DNA of 64,000 nucleotides from Claveliimonas ammoniilytica (GCF_025567415.1 NZ_JAOQJV010000003.1:124001-188000), one strand, 5' to 3'. Shown: positions 1 to 10,748, counted from the first letter of the stretch. Notes: generated from the sequence alone by a model not told the origin. Numbers and translations: made by a program.

Positions 1-157
1 TCACAATCGCATCACACTGATTCTCCTTCGTACAAGTTGCAAGTAGGCAGTCTTCAAAATCAGATACTCTCTGCAAATAAGCAGGCAGCACATCTTCGTT
101 CGTCACTGTCAGCACTTTTGCTATGTCCAAAACGGAGCCAAGTGCCTTTCTATAAAT
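1..157 (-). pseudogene. PIN-domain protein remnant (C-terminal part, start lost)
   Basis: The minus strand just after the YodL/DUF3849-like gene is open without a stop from about 157 to the window edge. It reads as the C-terminal half of a PIN-domain nuclease: a stretch like DVLPAYLQRVSDFEDCL followed by CDAIV, matching the family's 'DFED' acidic cluster and the 'CDxIVTRN' strand. An in-frame TAA lies just upstream and no ATG, GTG or TTG with a ribosome-binding site precedes the open frame, so the N-terminal half with the first catalytic Asp is missing. I infer a VapC-like or stand-alone PIN gene cut by a deletion or insertion. The remaining C-terminus would lie beyond position 1. Family assignment rests on a short fragment. 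Confidence 0.5.
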
Positions 158-2917
158 TTATACCGTTCTTACATCCCGATCAGCTCCTCTCTCCAGCTCA
201 TCTTTTCCCTGCTTTTCTTGGATTTTTCTCTTATTGATTTCCAGTCGTTCATGAATAGATGGCTTCTTTGCCTTCGTAGTTGCTTTATTCTTTTCTGTTT
301 GCATACTCGAAACTACCTTTTTCACAGCTTTGTCATTATCCCCTTTTGTCACATTCGCTGCTCTTGACGCTTCTACTCTGCTGTCCTGCTTTTCTGCAAC
401 CTGCCGTTCCTGCTTTTCCTGCACACTTTTTTCTTCCAGACTGCAAAAGCTCTGCAAATATGGCAGCACATGGTTCTGCATATCGGTCAGATCTTCCATA
501 CACTTCTGAAACTCTTCATTTCCCTTGTTTTTCAGATAACCAATCCAGCTTTCATCCGTAAGTTTCAGTTCATTTTGGAGTTTCAGCTGACTTAAAATAC
601 CGCCATTTCCTGTTCCAATATCTATTTTCCCTTTGAAATGTTGCATCATTTTATCGCCTTTTTCCGCATAATATATAGTAAAAAACATCTGGGCTGTTAC
701 CATCGGCTCATCCGTCCTCGGATTACGGTCTGCGTACCATTCCTTATCCTTCTGTGCAGTACGGGAATCCAGATCTGAGAGCTTCTGACAGCGTGGTTCC
801 ATCAGCTCTCGCTTTTCACAGTAATTCACATACACCATCGGCTCTGTTTCTTTGGATATATCTGGTTCGTAGGATTTCAGCCGTTCCAGCAAAACACCTG
901 CCCACACGGACTGCTCACAGTCTTCTTCAATCACATCCTTCAGAAAGGAAATATAAGAACCAACATTTCCACTTTGCAGATCCAGCATGACTTCCTGTAT
1001 GGTATCCTGCCCTGGCTCTACATGGTCCCGATAGTCATACGGATCGAAGTCTTCCGCAATCTCATCCAATGCTGCTGCCAGTTCTTCTGTTGTCATTTTT
1101 TTCGGATACATTGCCTCACGCACATCCTGAATCGGGATATATTTATAATCAGGCAATGCTTTATGAATCTTCTCCAAACCTTCACGCACCACCGGCTGAT
1201 CTTTTAAAAACCGCACATTATCCAAGAAGTCGCCGTGTATCGTTGTTCCCATTACAATTAACAGTTCTGTTTCATCAAACAAGCTATCCTCCGGATCACG
1301 ATAAATAATCCCCATTCCACTGCCTTTATAAGCGTTTTCCGGATCTTCTCTGTACTTCTCATAGATTGCTGCGATTTCTTTCACATCTGTGCTTTTCTCA
1401 TAAGCTCCCATATCATGAATTTCATCACATTCTGCAGCATAATATTCCAGATAAGCTTCTTTCTTAGGCGGCATATTATTGAGTACATTATCAATCATGT
1501 TATAATTGGCCTCTTCCAGTTCCTCCACCTTTGCCAATGGCTTATATTCGCCCTGGCTTTTCTGAATCTCTGCCATTACAACTTCATCCATTTCTTCTAC
1601 TTTCTCCATCAACCGATCATAATCTCCACGGATGCGTTCTCCAGTCCAGCCTTCGTCTTCCAAAAGTTCCTCCGCCGCTTCTTCAATAGAAATTTCATCA
1701 TTCTCATAAACGCCACCATCCATCAAGCGGAAATCTTCATCGTAAAAGGAATAATCATATCCTTCTTCTGTTCTCTGAATAGCAAAGTAACGTTCTCCTA
1801 CCTCATATGCCAGTTCACTAAGGACCTGTTCTTCCAGATTCAGGAAAGAATCTAGCTGTTCAAAACTGATACTGTCTACAAAATGAGCAGTTACTTTTTC
1901 CCCGTCATTCAGAACTACGATATCACTGACAGACAGGGAATGCCCACGGAAATCTTCCGGTCTATCAATGTTGAATCTTTCAAAAATATCATCCAGTGAC
2001 ATATTTCCTGATAATTCACCAACATAGACCAGCTTGTAATCTTCTTTTTTTATCTTCATACCATGACTTTCAATAAAACTCATATTCATAAAAGCATAGT
2101 TTTCGCCCGGTGAATCATCCCGGATCTGATAAATACCAAATACCCTTCTTGTTCCTAACAACAGGTTTGCTTCTTTCAATGACTGAATCTGTGGATATTT
2201 CTGCATTTCCCATTCCAGGTTACGGAAACGCTCCAGTTCTGTCATAGACATCTGATAATGCTCTGGTCCTCGTTCAATTTCCATACGTTCTGTGACATAC
2301 ATCGGTGATGAAAAATTAGTGATCAGATAGATATCTGCTCCTGCATCGTATAATTTCAGTGCTTCTTCCTGCTCAATGACACTCATAGGCTCCTGAAATG
2401 CTCCTAAATTTTCTTCTGCATAATCTAGGTTGTTATCCTTTATCCGTTCCCACATCTGCAATTCCATTCCAAACAAACCGTCGTGTGCCTGTATCATTTC
2501 TTTACTCGCATATTCACCTTTACTGCCATCACTTCCAAGGCAATAAATCTTAGAACCCATTCTGTGATAATCCAAGGCTGCTTCTTTTCTAAGTGGCACC
2601 ATATCTTCTGCTGTATATCCATAGTCACGTAATTCCAGCTTACCTATGGTTGGATCCAGCAGTTCTTGAATATCCATTCTTGCGTCATCCAGCAAATCCT
2701 CTACACCTTCTTGATCTGCCTGACTCACTGCATCTGCCAGATTTCTTACCAAATTCCTAACTTTCTCTTCCTCGCCGATCAGATTCGCATATTCAAAAAT
2801 CTGTTCTTTTACATCTGTTGAAAATTCTATATCTCTACGCTCTGCCTGAGCAATCCGTTCCTGCGTATATTCCTGCATTTTCTGCGTTTCTTTTCCTGTT
2901 ATCATACTTCTCGCCAT
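158..2917 (-). CDS. YodL/DUF3849-like large ICE protein
   Basis: This 919-residue acidic cytoplasmic protein is typical of the accessory end of clostridial conjugative elements. From the N-terminus I see a Glu/Gln-rich helical region, a segment around residues 110-160 resembling DUF3849 (HRMGSKIYCLGSDG), a YodL-like region around 290-350 (motif RPEDFRGHSLSVSDIV), an acidic middle, and a Lys-rich tail ending in 'KPSIHERLEINKRKIQEK'. Similar tails (SIHEKLQIYKEK, SIHKRLAAYR, IHGRLEKAKA) occur in the SNF2 protein, PcfB-like and DUF5688 proteins of this element, suggesting a shared C-terminal tag. The start follows a good AGGAGG site. An intrinsic terminator separates it from the SNF2 gene upstream. 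Molecular function is unknown; domain names are from memory of the families. Confidence 0.7.
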   Translation of the reverse strand: MARSMITGKETQKMQEYTQERIAQAERRDIEFSTDVKEQIFEYANLIGEEEKVRNLVRNLADAVSQADQEGVEDLLDDARMDIQELLDPTIGKLELRDYGYTAEDMVPLRKEAALDYHRMGSKIYCLGSDGSKGEYASKEMIQAHDGLFGMELQMWERIKDNNLDYAEENLGAFQEPMSVIEQEEALKLYDAGADIYLITNFSSPMYVTERMEIERGPEHYQMSMTELERFRNLEWEMQKYPQIQSLKEANLLLGTRRVFGIYQIRDDSPGENYAFMNMSFIESHGMKIKKEDYKLVYVGELSGNMSLDDIFERFNIDRPEDFRGHSLSVSDIVVLNDGEKVTAHFVDSISFEQLDSFLNLEEQVLSELAYEVGERYFAIQRTEEGYDYSFYDEDFRLMDGGVYENDEISIEEAAEELLEDEGWTGERIRGDYDRLMEKVEEMDEVVMAEIQKSQGEYKPLAKVEELEEANYNMIDNVLNNMPPKKEAYLEYYAAECDEIHDMGAYEKSTDVKEIAAIYEKYREDPENAYKGSGMGIIYRDPEDSLFDETELLIVMGTTIHGDFLDNVRFLKDQPVVREGLEKIHKALPDYKYIPIQDVREAMYPKKMTTEELAAALDEIAEDFDPYDYRDHVEPGQDTIQEVMLDLQSGNVGSYISFLKDVIEEDCEQSVWAGVLLERLKSYEPDISKETEPMVYVNYCEKRELMEPRCQKLSDLDSRTAQKDKEWYADRNPRTDEPMVTAQMFFTIYYAEKGDKMMQHFKGKIDIGTGNGGILSQLKLQNELKLTDESWIGYLKNKGNEEFQKCMEDLTDMQNHVLPYLQSFCSLEEKSVQEKQERQVAEKQDSRVEASRAANVTKGDNDKAVKKVVSSMQTEKNKATTKAKKPSIHERLEINKRKIQEKQGKDELERGADRDVRTV

Positions 2918-2937
2918 TCAAATTCCTCCTGTGTTCT

Positions 2938-2984
2938 AAAAAATGGCATAACAGGCAGAACCTTCTTCTACCAAATTATGCCAT
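2938..2984 (-). terminator. Intrinsic terminator after the methylase/SNF2 gene
   Basis: A perfect 9-bp stem (ATGGCATAA / TTATGCCAT) with a 24-nt loop is followed on the minus strand by six T residues. It lies between the SNF2 gene stop and the start of the YodL-like gene, so the latter needs read-through or its own promoter. Confidence 0.75.
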
Positions 2985-2997
2985 CTTTCCTGTTTAT

Positions 2998-5900
2998 TTA
3001 TTCCAGACCGAAGTCCCGTTTTCTGTTTTCCTTGCCAGTTTCACTTTCCCGCTGACTCTTTTCTTTATAAATCTGCAGTTTTTCATGGATAGAACCACGT
3101 GTCGGTCTTTCTTCTTTCTCATCTGATTCAGACACCTCTGTTTCTGCATCTTCCCGTTCATCCATATTGAGCAATGCATTTAATTCTGACAGTCGCTCCA
3201 GTTTCTGGTTCAACTCCTCTTCTTTTGGAAATGGCTTTCCAACCTCTTCTTTTGCATTTGCAAGCTGTTCATATACTGTTTCCAGTCTTTGTTGTGCTTC
3301 TGAAAGCTTCTCTGGATAACTGTCCAACAGATTGTTGATACGAGTAATATTTCCAAGTGCATCTGCTCCAAGATGAACTTTCGAGACAGCCTCATGTTTG
3401 ACAGATAGAATAAATTCTTTACTCCATCCATCAAACTGAATCCTCATATTGAATCCCTGATAGTTTCCGATATCCATCGCAGCATCTACAGCTTTAATAT
3501 CTTTACATACCGCCAGAAGTGCTGCTCCTGCCTCTTTCTTTTCTGTGAACTCTTTGCCGCCAATCTCCATAGTAAACTGCTCTGGATCTGTGATTTTATG
3601 CTCTGAGTAATGAGCGATGTCTGCCTTGTAGCTGTCAATGATTTCTGTCAGTTTTGCAATCTGTTGTGGAAAATTCCTTGCAATATCATCTTCCAGGCGG
3701 TACTGGTTATTCATGTGGTTGGCTTTTAAAAGTTTTAATTTTGCCACATCAACATCCAATGCCATCTTCTCTTTTACTGCTGGATTTCCGGTTGCAAGAG
3801 CTTTGACCTCTGCATAGGAAAGTGCCGCTTCGTCCACATCTTCACAGCTTCGCACAGGTGCTTTGCTGGTCATAATCTGAGAAATGAATTTCTGCTTGTT
3901 CTCAACCAACTGCCACATGTAGCTGTCAAATGTGGATTCAGTTACATACCGGAAGATATGAACCTTTTTATTATGATTTCCCTGACGGATAATACGCCCT
4001 TCCCTCTGTTCCAAATCAGATGGTTTCCAGCCAATATCCAGATGGTGCAACGCAATCAGACGGTCCTGCACGTTGGTCCCGGCACCCATCTTTGCTGTTG
4101 AGCCAATCAAAAAACGAACCTGCCCGGATTTCACTTTTCCAAACAGCTCCGTCTTCTTTGCTTCTGTATTTGCATCATGAATAAAAGCAATCTCTTTTTC
4201 CGGTACACCTTTCGCTATCAGTTTCTGCTTCAAGTCATCATAAACATTGAAACTGCCATCACCTTTCGGTGTGCTCAAGTCACAGAAAATCAATTGTGCA
4301 GATTTCTGTGCTGCCGTGTCTTTCCAGATCTCATAACTTTTCTCTGCACAGACTGATATTTTGCTTTCTGGATTATCTGGCAATAATTCGTTCACCAAAC
4401 GCTGATCCAATGCCAATTTTCTTCCATCATTGGTAATTTTCAGCATATTATCAACCGAAGCATCTACCCCTCCGTTTCTGACAACTTCTGCACGTTCCCC
4501 CAGACTTTCTACGATTTCTTTCTGCTGTTCCGTTGGTTTCAGCACCACTGTTTCATATTCCGCCTCTGGCACAGGAAGCTTTAACTGATCGGAAGTCTTG
4601 ATATCTGCAATCTCCTTAAACATATTCATCAGTTCCGGAATATTATAAAATCTTGCAAATCTTGACTTTGCACGGTAGCCTGTTCCTTCTGGTGCAAGCT
4701 CAATGCTCGTGACTACCTCGCCAAAGGTGGAGGCCCAGGAATCAAACAGTCCAAGTCCCATATTTTGTAATTTGCTGTTCTGCAGATACCTCTGCATAAC
4801 ATATAATTCCGTCATGCTGTTGCTAATCGGTGTGCCCGTAGCAAAGGTAATGCCTTTTCCTCCGGTAATCTCATCCAGATACTGACATTTATTAAACATA
4901 TCCGCCGACTTCTGTGCTTCATTCTGTGCAATCCCGGCTACATTTCTCATTTTTGTATAAAGAAATGCGTTTTTATAACTGTGTGCTTCATCTACATATA
5001 AATGATCCACTCCCAGTTCTTCAAACGTAACTACCTGATCTTTTTTCTCTTTCTGATTCAGTTTCTCCAGCCTTGTCTGCAATGTTTTTCTTGTCTTTTC
5101 AATCTGTTTGACGGTATAACGTCCACCATCCTGTTCATACCTTGCACTCTGGATTGCCATTTCCAGATCATCAATCTGCCTCTGAAGCATGGCTTCCTGT
5201 TTCTCATCAGAGATTGGAATACGCTCAAACTGGGAATGACCAATAATAACAGCATCGTAATTTCCCATAGCGATTCTGGCACAGAACTTCTTTCGGTTTG
5301 CCGGTTCAAAGTCTTTCTTGGTTGCTACCAAAATATTTGCTCCTGGATATAACTGCAGGAACTCCGCTCCCCACTGCTCTGTCAAATGGTTTGGCACAAC
5401 AAAGAGATTCTTTTGTGATAATCCCAGACGTTTGCTCTCCATTGCCGCCGCTACCATTTCGTAAGTCTTCCCAGCTCCTACTACATGTGCCAGAAGCACA
5501 TTATCACCGTATAACTGATGTGCGACTGCATTTTTCTGATGCGGACGAAGCTCTATTTCCGGATTCATTCCTGGAAAACTCAAGTGACTACCATCATATT
5601 CACGGGGACGGATACTATTGAAACGCTCATTGTACACGCTTACCAGCCTTTCTCTCCTCTGCTGATCCTTAAAAATCCAATCTTGGAATGCAGCCTTCAA
5701 GGCATCCTGCTTTTGTGATGCCAACATAGTTTCTTTTTTATTCAAAACTCGCACTTCATCCCCATTGTCATTTACGACTTTATCATAGATTCTAACATCT
5801 TTTAGATTCAAGGTATCTTCCAGAATCCGGTAGGCATTTGCTCTCTCCGTTCCATACGTTGCATAAGCAAACGCATTTCTTGGACTGTCGGCGTTCTTTC

Positions 5901-8900
5901 CTGTAATCCTCCACTCACCATTTACCTCAGAGAATTTTACCTGTATTTCCTTCTGTGCAAGATACCTCGGCGTATGAAGCAGTTCCACCATAAAATCCTG
6001 ATAATCCGAAGGTTCAATCCAGGTGGCTCCAATACGCACTTCAATCTCCGACGCTTCCAGATCTCTTGGCTGAACTGCCTCCAATGCACGCACATTCGGT
6101 GTGAATTCCGGATGATTCTCTGCAAAAGTTCTCGCTGTATTTAATTTATCTCTGACGTTTCCAGACAGATATTCATCTCCGCTTTCCCACTGGTCTGTCA
6201 GTGGATTTTTGAAGATAACTCCAACCAGCTCTTCTGTGATTTTCTCTTCGGTCTTTCCGGTCAACTGTGCCATATATGGAAGATCTATTTTAGCCTTTTC
6301 ATTTAGGGACAGAGCAAGTGCTTCTGTGGCTGTCTCCACACTTGTCACAGCGACCGCCTTTTTAATGGTTCGTTTGGTGAACATGTCCGCTTTCCGCTTC
6401 AATGTTCCATCTTCATTCAAGTCTTCCAGGGAACACAGCAGACAATAAGAAGAGTCATCAGAAAATGCACGTTTGTTAGCATTACTTCCAATAACTCCAT
6501 ACTTTGCTGTGTAGGTATCATACACCTGATTCAGTTTTTTCTGCTGTTTCTGGATTTCTTCGTCTGTGACAAATTCTTCCATCTGCATGGCGATCAGTTC
6601 ACGAACGGTATCACGGATTGCAACCATGCCTTTTACACGTTCTGCAGTGACTGCAGGCATTTTCACCTGATTCATCAAAGAATTGACACGGTAATATACC
6701 TGATCATCTACCACCGTATAGCTGTAATTTCGGACATTCGGATCTGCCGGAATACTCTCTGGCATCTCATCCAGTTCTGCCTCTATATCTACTGCCGCTA
6801 CCATGCTTCCTCTGATGTGTTTTACAGCTTCTTGTAACTGTAATTCCAGATCAGCTCCTTCCATTGGAGCACAGGTTGTTTCCATACCATACGGACCGGA
6901 CACTTCTTTCATCTCACCAAGAATCAATCCCGGATGCTGAACAAAATACTTGTTAATGGTAATCCCATTTGCATCACTCTCCAAATTCACCCAGTCTGGC
7001 ATCTCTTTTGTGAAACTCTCACGCTTCTGGAAAAACAAAATATCAGCACTGACTTCTGTTCCTGCATTTGCCTTAAAAGCTGTGTTCGGCAGTCGGATAG
7101 CCCCCAGCAGGTCTGCACGCTCTGCCAAATATTTCCGGACTTCCGGTGATTCCTTGTCCATAGTTCCCTTTGTTGTGATCAACGCAGCTACACCACCTGG
7201 ACGTAACTGATCTATAGTCTTGGCAAGAAAGTAATCATGAATCATAAAATTGTAGCGGTCATATTGACGGTCATTGACCTTATATGCACCGAATGGCACA
7301 TTTCCGATTGCCACGTCAAAGAAATCATTGGGATAATCCGTCTTCTCAAAGCCTTTGATCTGGATATTGGCATCTGGATAGAGAAGTTTAGCAATTCTGC
7401 CACTGATGCTGTCCAGTTCCACTCCATAGAGTTTGGACTGGTTTAGATTCTCTGGAAGCTTTCCAAAGAAGTTCCCGACTCCCATAGATGGCTCCAGGAT
7501 ATTTCCCTTTGTAAATCCCAGATTCTCCAACACCTGATACATACTTTCAATCACAATCGGCTGTGTATAATGAGCATTTAATGTGGAAGCTCTGGCTGCA
7601 GCATATTCTTCCGGTGTAAGGACGGTCTTTAATTCCAAATATTCTGTCTCCCATGCAGATTTTGTCTCATCAAATGCATCTGCAAGACCTCCCCAGCCGA
7701 CGTACCTGGATAAGATTTCCTGTTCCTCTGGTGTCGCATTGCGGTTCTCATCCTCACATTTTTTTAACAGCTGAATAGCCATAATATTGGCTCGGAATTT
7801 CTCCTTCGGTGTTCCCTGTCCAAGTTCATCATCTGTGATATGGAAGTTCGTTGCTGGAATCAGTTCTGCTATTCCGTTAATCTCTTCCAATGATTCTTTT
7901 TCTTCCAATACCTCAGCTTCTCCCGACAGTTCTTTTTCTTTTTTATCATAATCTGTCCACACACGTTTAGAAATAGCAGTAAAATAGGAAGACTCTTCCT
8001 CCATGATTTCTTCCTTGATTTCCCGTAATTTATCTAAGGTATCCGCATTTACTGTTTTGTTGTGATAATGATAATAAAGTACTTCTTGTCCAAGTTTTAC
8101 ATCCAGACGTTCCAATTCTTGTGTTGACATTCGCTCCCAAATATCATCTTTTTCCGTATGAATCGTGAAACCTTCTCCATCATCATGATATTCTAATGTG
8201 TATTGAAGTCGATTCTCTTCTCCCTTAACTTTGCAAGCAAAATCATAGATTTTTGTTCTGGTACCGGACATATATTCTGAATCAACTAGTCGCAGATCCG
8301 TTATATCTTCCGCTGTAAAAGAATCCTGTTCCAGCTGTTCTCCTAACATCTGCTGTGCTTCTTCCAGGTCTGCCAGTCTTTGTGCTTCCTGTCGTTCTTC
8401 GTACTTTTCCATTTCTTCCGGTGACAAATAATCATCTGTGCGGATTAACTGGCGAACACGTTCTGCAACCTTGTTCCACTTTAATAAAACTTCTACCTCT
8501 GGACTGCCAATTTTCCCTTTTGCAAGTTTTAATCCTTTTGCATCATGGGATGCGTCGGAAGCATCTGCTCCTGGTATTCCGGGTGAGGAACCACCTGTTC
8601 CATACTCATTTTTCAGGAACTCAGCTGCATCTTTCATATCATGATGTTCCATGAAATACTCATAGATTCGGTTACGTCCTCCTGCAGTAATGCCGCCTCT
8701 TCTTAACACTGCGTCAATTTCATCCTGTGTGATAAAGGATAGTGCCGGACGTTCGACCGTAAATTTCTGGTCTACCCAGGAACGCTCCCTCTGAAGATCC
8801 TGAAAGCGTTGGAAATATTCCGGATTATGCTGAATCTCCCAGCGGTGATAATCTCCCGGATTCTCATCCATATATTTCTGCAGCCATTCAAAACGATAGA

Positions 8901-10680
8901 CAATCGCATCTGCTTCCTCTTGATCTGTCCATGCTCCACTCACTACATCCTGCCAGTCTGAATATGATTGTTTCTTTTCCCAGTTTCTGCAAGTATCCCG
9001 AAAATGAAGTGCAAGAAGATTGGTCATTTCTTCCTGCTCCTGTTCAATGGCATTATTGGAAATCAAATTATCCACGTAATTTCCATCCTCATACATATCC
9101 CGAATTCTGTTCGCTGCTTCTTCCCACGTAACCATGCGGTCAAAGTTTCTTCTGGCAGAGTCCCCTCGCCGGATACGGATACCATCATTGTCATACCAGA
9201 TACTGATTTTCTGACCATCTATGGTAAATCCTTTGCCACCAGTTCCATATTCATCTTTCAGAAAACTCCGCATTTCTTCATTATCCAGACCTTCAATCAG
9301 TCTTGCTGTAATATGAAACAGTGTATTTTTCTGTCCGCTTCCCGTGCGGAGAATATCATTTACCACTTCATCGGAAATAAGAAAAGCGGCTGGCTGTTCC
9401 AATGCAGCTGCCGCTTTCCTTATTTCTCCTAACTGTTCCTCTTCTGTTGGGAACAGACTTAACTGTAAATAATCTCCTGAATCACCAGCTCCTCTGCCTG
9501 TGCCTTGATCTGGTTCATGTGTCTGGTCCATGCCATCCCGTCTGCCATTTTGTCCGGTGCCGGATCTTTCTCCAGAAGTTCGTTCATCAGGTCGTCTACT
9601 CTCTGTCTTGCCTGGCTGTCGATCTCCATCAGATGACTGTCCAGACGGTTCTGCAGTGTCAGAATGTTGAACCTGGCTACCTTGTGATTTCTCAGATACT
9701 CTTTCCGCATCATTCCGTACTTGCCGATGGTTCCTCTCGTCTCTTCCAGGCTGATATCTGGAATCTGATACTCTCCGTTCTGGCTGTAACTGATCTCTCT
9801 CATAGTCTGTTTCCTCCTTTTTTTCTTCTCTATCTTCTGTGTTATCTGTATTACTTTCACGCATTAACGTGTTAAATTCATTATAGACTACTTCTTTTTC
9901 TTTTGCAACCGTTTTCAGGTCATTTTCCAGATTATTCAGCACATATCGTCCAATCTGCATCAGGACTGGTCTGCTGATCTCATTGACTGCACTTCCCAGA
10001 TGTCCTAATACTATCAGCTGATTAAAGTCCGTAATATGCCGAAAATCCTCTGCATCCAGATATTCCTGTGCATCCAGTCCACACCGGTTTAGTAATACAT
10101 ACCAGACACTATTGGTCATCAGTTCCCGAAATTCGACTTCCTGATTCTGTTCGTCCAGTTCTTCCAGAAATGTCCCTGTTACGTCCAGTCTCAGTTCTTC
10201 CAATGCATCTGGAAGCCATTCTTGCATACTCTCCTTCGCTGCCTGATGCAGACTTTCAGCAAGTCCTCCTTCTGTATCTTCCAGTGATAACTGCTCCTGC
10301 AGATAATCTGCCACCAGCTGTTCTCCTTCCACCGGAAGATTCCATAACTGAGGATCCTTTCCAAGATTCCGCACTTTATAAGTGTCCTGCACATCAAATA
10401 CATACCGAAGTTTCGTTTTCGGTCCGGAAGTATTGTCAATCAAGGCAATCCCTTTGGATCCCTTTTTGATCCAGCGGTACATCTTCTGATTCCAAATTTC
10501 CATGGATGCTACGGCAGTTGCTTCCGGTCGCTGTGCATAAATTAAAAGCTGTTCTGGAAAAGTGTATTTGTACAGTCTGGATGCAGTGTTTAGGAACCGC
10601 ATCCATTCCTGCGGACTGGCAGCTACATCTTTTGCCACCTCTTCCGTCAGCTGTTCCATTGCATATAATTTATTTGCCAT
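2998..10680 (-). CDS. ArdC-like / N6-methylase / SNF2 helicase polyvalent protein
   Basis: A single 2560-residue protein. Residues 1-100 resemble the ArdC-type single-strand DNA-binding domain (WMRFLNTASRLYKYTF, QLLIYAQRPEAT). Two LPD-like segments share the motif FLK(D/N)EYGTGG. An adenine methyltransferase-like domain at about 1030-1210 has motif I LEPSMGVGNFFG, but its motif IV reads NVPF instead of NPPY. A SNF2 helicase follows: VGAGKT near 1737, VDEAH near 1895, ATGTPISNS, and motif VI QREGRIIRQGN near 2225. The C-terminus is coiled-coil with an SIHEKLQIYKEK tail. Such fusions are widespread in Firmicute ICEs and phage-like elements and are thought to be injected or early-acting anti-restriction or DNA-protecting proteins; this role is inferred. 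The start has AAGGAG. The gene is uninterrupted, which suggests selection for function. Confidence 0.88.
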   Translation of the reverse strand: MANKLYAMEQLTEEVAKDVAASPQEWMRFLNTASRLYKYTFPEQLLIYAQRPEATAVASMEIWNQKMYRWIKKGSKGIALIDNTSGPKTKLRYVFDVQDTYKVRNLGKDPQLWNLPVEGEQLVADYLQEQLSLEDTEGGLAESLHQAAKESMQEWLPDALEELRLDVTGTFLEELDEQNQEVEFRELMTNSVWYVLLNRCGLDAQEYLDAEDFRHITDFNQLIVLGHLGSAVNEISRPVLMQIGRYVLNNLENDLKTVAKEKEVVYNEFNTLMRESNTDNTEDREEKKEETDYERDQLQPERRVSDSRYQPGRDERNHRQVRNDAERVSEKSQGSQVQHSDTAEPSGQSSDGDRQPGKTESRRPDERTSGERSGTGQNGRRDGMDQTHEPDQGTGRGAGDSGDYLQLSLFPTEEEQLGEIRKAAAALEQPAAFLISDEVVNDILRTGSGQKNTLFHITARLIEGLDNEEMRSFLKDEYGTGGKGFTIDGQKISIWYDNDGIRIRRGDSARRNFDRMVTWEEAANRIRDMYEDGNYVDNLISNNAIEQEQEEMTNLLALHFRDTCRNWEKKQSYSDWQDVVSGAWTDQEEADAIVYRFEWLQKYMDENPGDYHRWEIQHNPEYFQRFQDLQRERSWVDQKFTVERPALSFITQDEIDAVLRRGGITAGGRNRIYEYFMEHHDMKDAAEFLKNEYGTGGSSPGIPGADASDASHDAKGLKLAKGKIGSPEVEVLLKWNKVAERVRQLIRTDDYLSPEEMEKYEERQEAQRLADLEEAQQMLGEQLEQDSFTAEDITDLRLVDSEYMSGTRTKIYDFACKVKGEENRLQYTLEYHDDGEGFTIHTEKDDIWERMSTQELERLDVKLGQEVLYYHYHNKTVNADTLDKLREIKEEIMEEESSYFTAISKRVWTDYDKKEKELSGEAEVLEEKESLEEINGIAELIPATNFHITDDELGQGTPKEKFRANIMAIQLLKKCEDENRNATPEEQEILSRYVGWGGLADAFDETKSAWETEYLELKTVLTPEEYAAARASTLNAHYTQPIVIESMYQVLENLGFTKGNILEPSMGVGNFFGKLPENLNQSKLYGVELDSISGRIAKLLYPDANIQIKGFEKTDYPNDFFDVAIGNVPFGAYKVNDRQYDRYNFMIHDYFLAKTIDQLRPGGVAALITTKGTMDKESPEVRKYLAERADLLGAIRLPNTAFKANAGTEVSADILFFQKRESFTKEMPDWVNLESDANGITINKYFVQHPGLILGEMKEVSGPYGMETTCAPMEGADLELQLQEAVKHIRGSMVAAVDIEAELDEMPESIPADPNVRNYSYTVVDDQVYYRVNSLMNQVKMPAVTAERVKGMVAIRDTVRELIAMQMEEFVTDEEIQKQQKKLNQVYDTYTAKYGVIGSNANKRAFSDDSSYCLLCSLEDLNEDGTLKRKADMFTKRTIKKAVAVTSVETATEALALSLNEKAKIDLPYMAQLTGKTEEKITEELVGVIFKNPLTDQWESGDEYLSGNVRDKLNTARTFAENHPEFTPNVRALEAVQPRDLEASEIEVRIGATWIEPSDYQDFMVELLHTPRYLAQKEIQVKFSEVNGEWRITGKNADSPRNAFAYATYGTERANAYRILEDTLNLKDVRIYDKVVNDNGDEVRVLNKKETMLASQKQDALKAAFQDWIFKDQQRRERLVSVYNERFNSIRPREYDGSHLSFPGMNPEIELRPHQKNAVAHQLYGDNVLLAHVVGAGKTYEMVAAAMESKRLGLSQKNLFVVPNHLTEQWGAEFLQLYPGANILVATKKDFEPANRKKFCARIAMGNYDAVIIGHSQFERIPISDEKQEAMLQRQIDDLEMAIQSARYEQDGGRYTVKQIEKTRKTLQTRLEKLNQKEKKDQVVTFEELGVDHLYVDEAHSYKNAFLYTKMRNVAGIAQNEAQKSADMFNKCQYLDEITGGKGITFATGTPISNSMTELYVMQRYLQNSKLQNMGLGLFDSWASTFGEVVTSIELAPEGTGYRAKSRFARFYNIPELMNMFKEIADIKTSDQLKLPVPEAEYETVVLKPTEQQKEIVESLGERAEVVRNGGVDASVDNMLKITNDGRKLALDQRLVNELLPDNPESKISVCAEKSYEIWKDTAAQKSAQLIFCDLSTPKGDGSFNVYDDLKQKLIAKGVPEKEIAFIHDANTEAKKTELFGKVKSGQVRFLIGSTAKMGAGTNVQDRLIALHHLDIGWKPSDLEQREGRIIRQGNHNKKVHIFRYVTESTFDSYMWQLVENKQKFISQIMTSKAPVRSCEDVDEAALSYAEVKALATGNPAVKEKMALDVDVAKLKLLKANHMNNQYRLEDDIARNFPQQIAKLTEIIDSYKADIAHYSEHKITDPEQFTMEIGGKEFTEKKEAGAALLAVCKDIKAVDAAMDIGNYQGFNMRIQFDGWSKEFILSVKHEAVSKVHLGADALGNITRINNLLDSYPEKLSEAQQRLETVYEQLANAKEEVGKPFPKEEELNQKLERLSELNALLNMDEREDAETEVSESDEKEERPTRGSIHEKLQIYKEKSQRESETGKENRKRDFGLE

Positions 10681-10704
10681 GCGCTACTCCTTTTCATAAA
10701 ATCA

Positions 10705-10725
10705 GGGACTGCTTAGCACAGTCCC
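10705..10725 (-). terminator. Hairpin (weak terminator/attenuator) before the SNF2 gene
   Basis: A 7-bp GGGACTG / CAGTCCC stem with a 7-nt loop lies between the DUF5688 stop and the SNF2 start. It is followed on the minus strand by TGATTTT, a poor U-tract, so it is probably an attenuator or RNA-stability hairpin rather than a full terminator. Confidence 0.45.
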
Positions 10726-10748
10726 CTTAAAATCATCGTTGTTACTCT

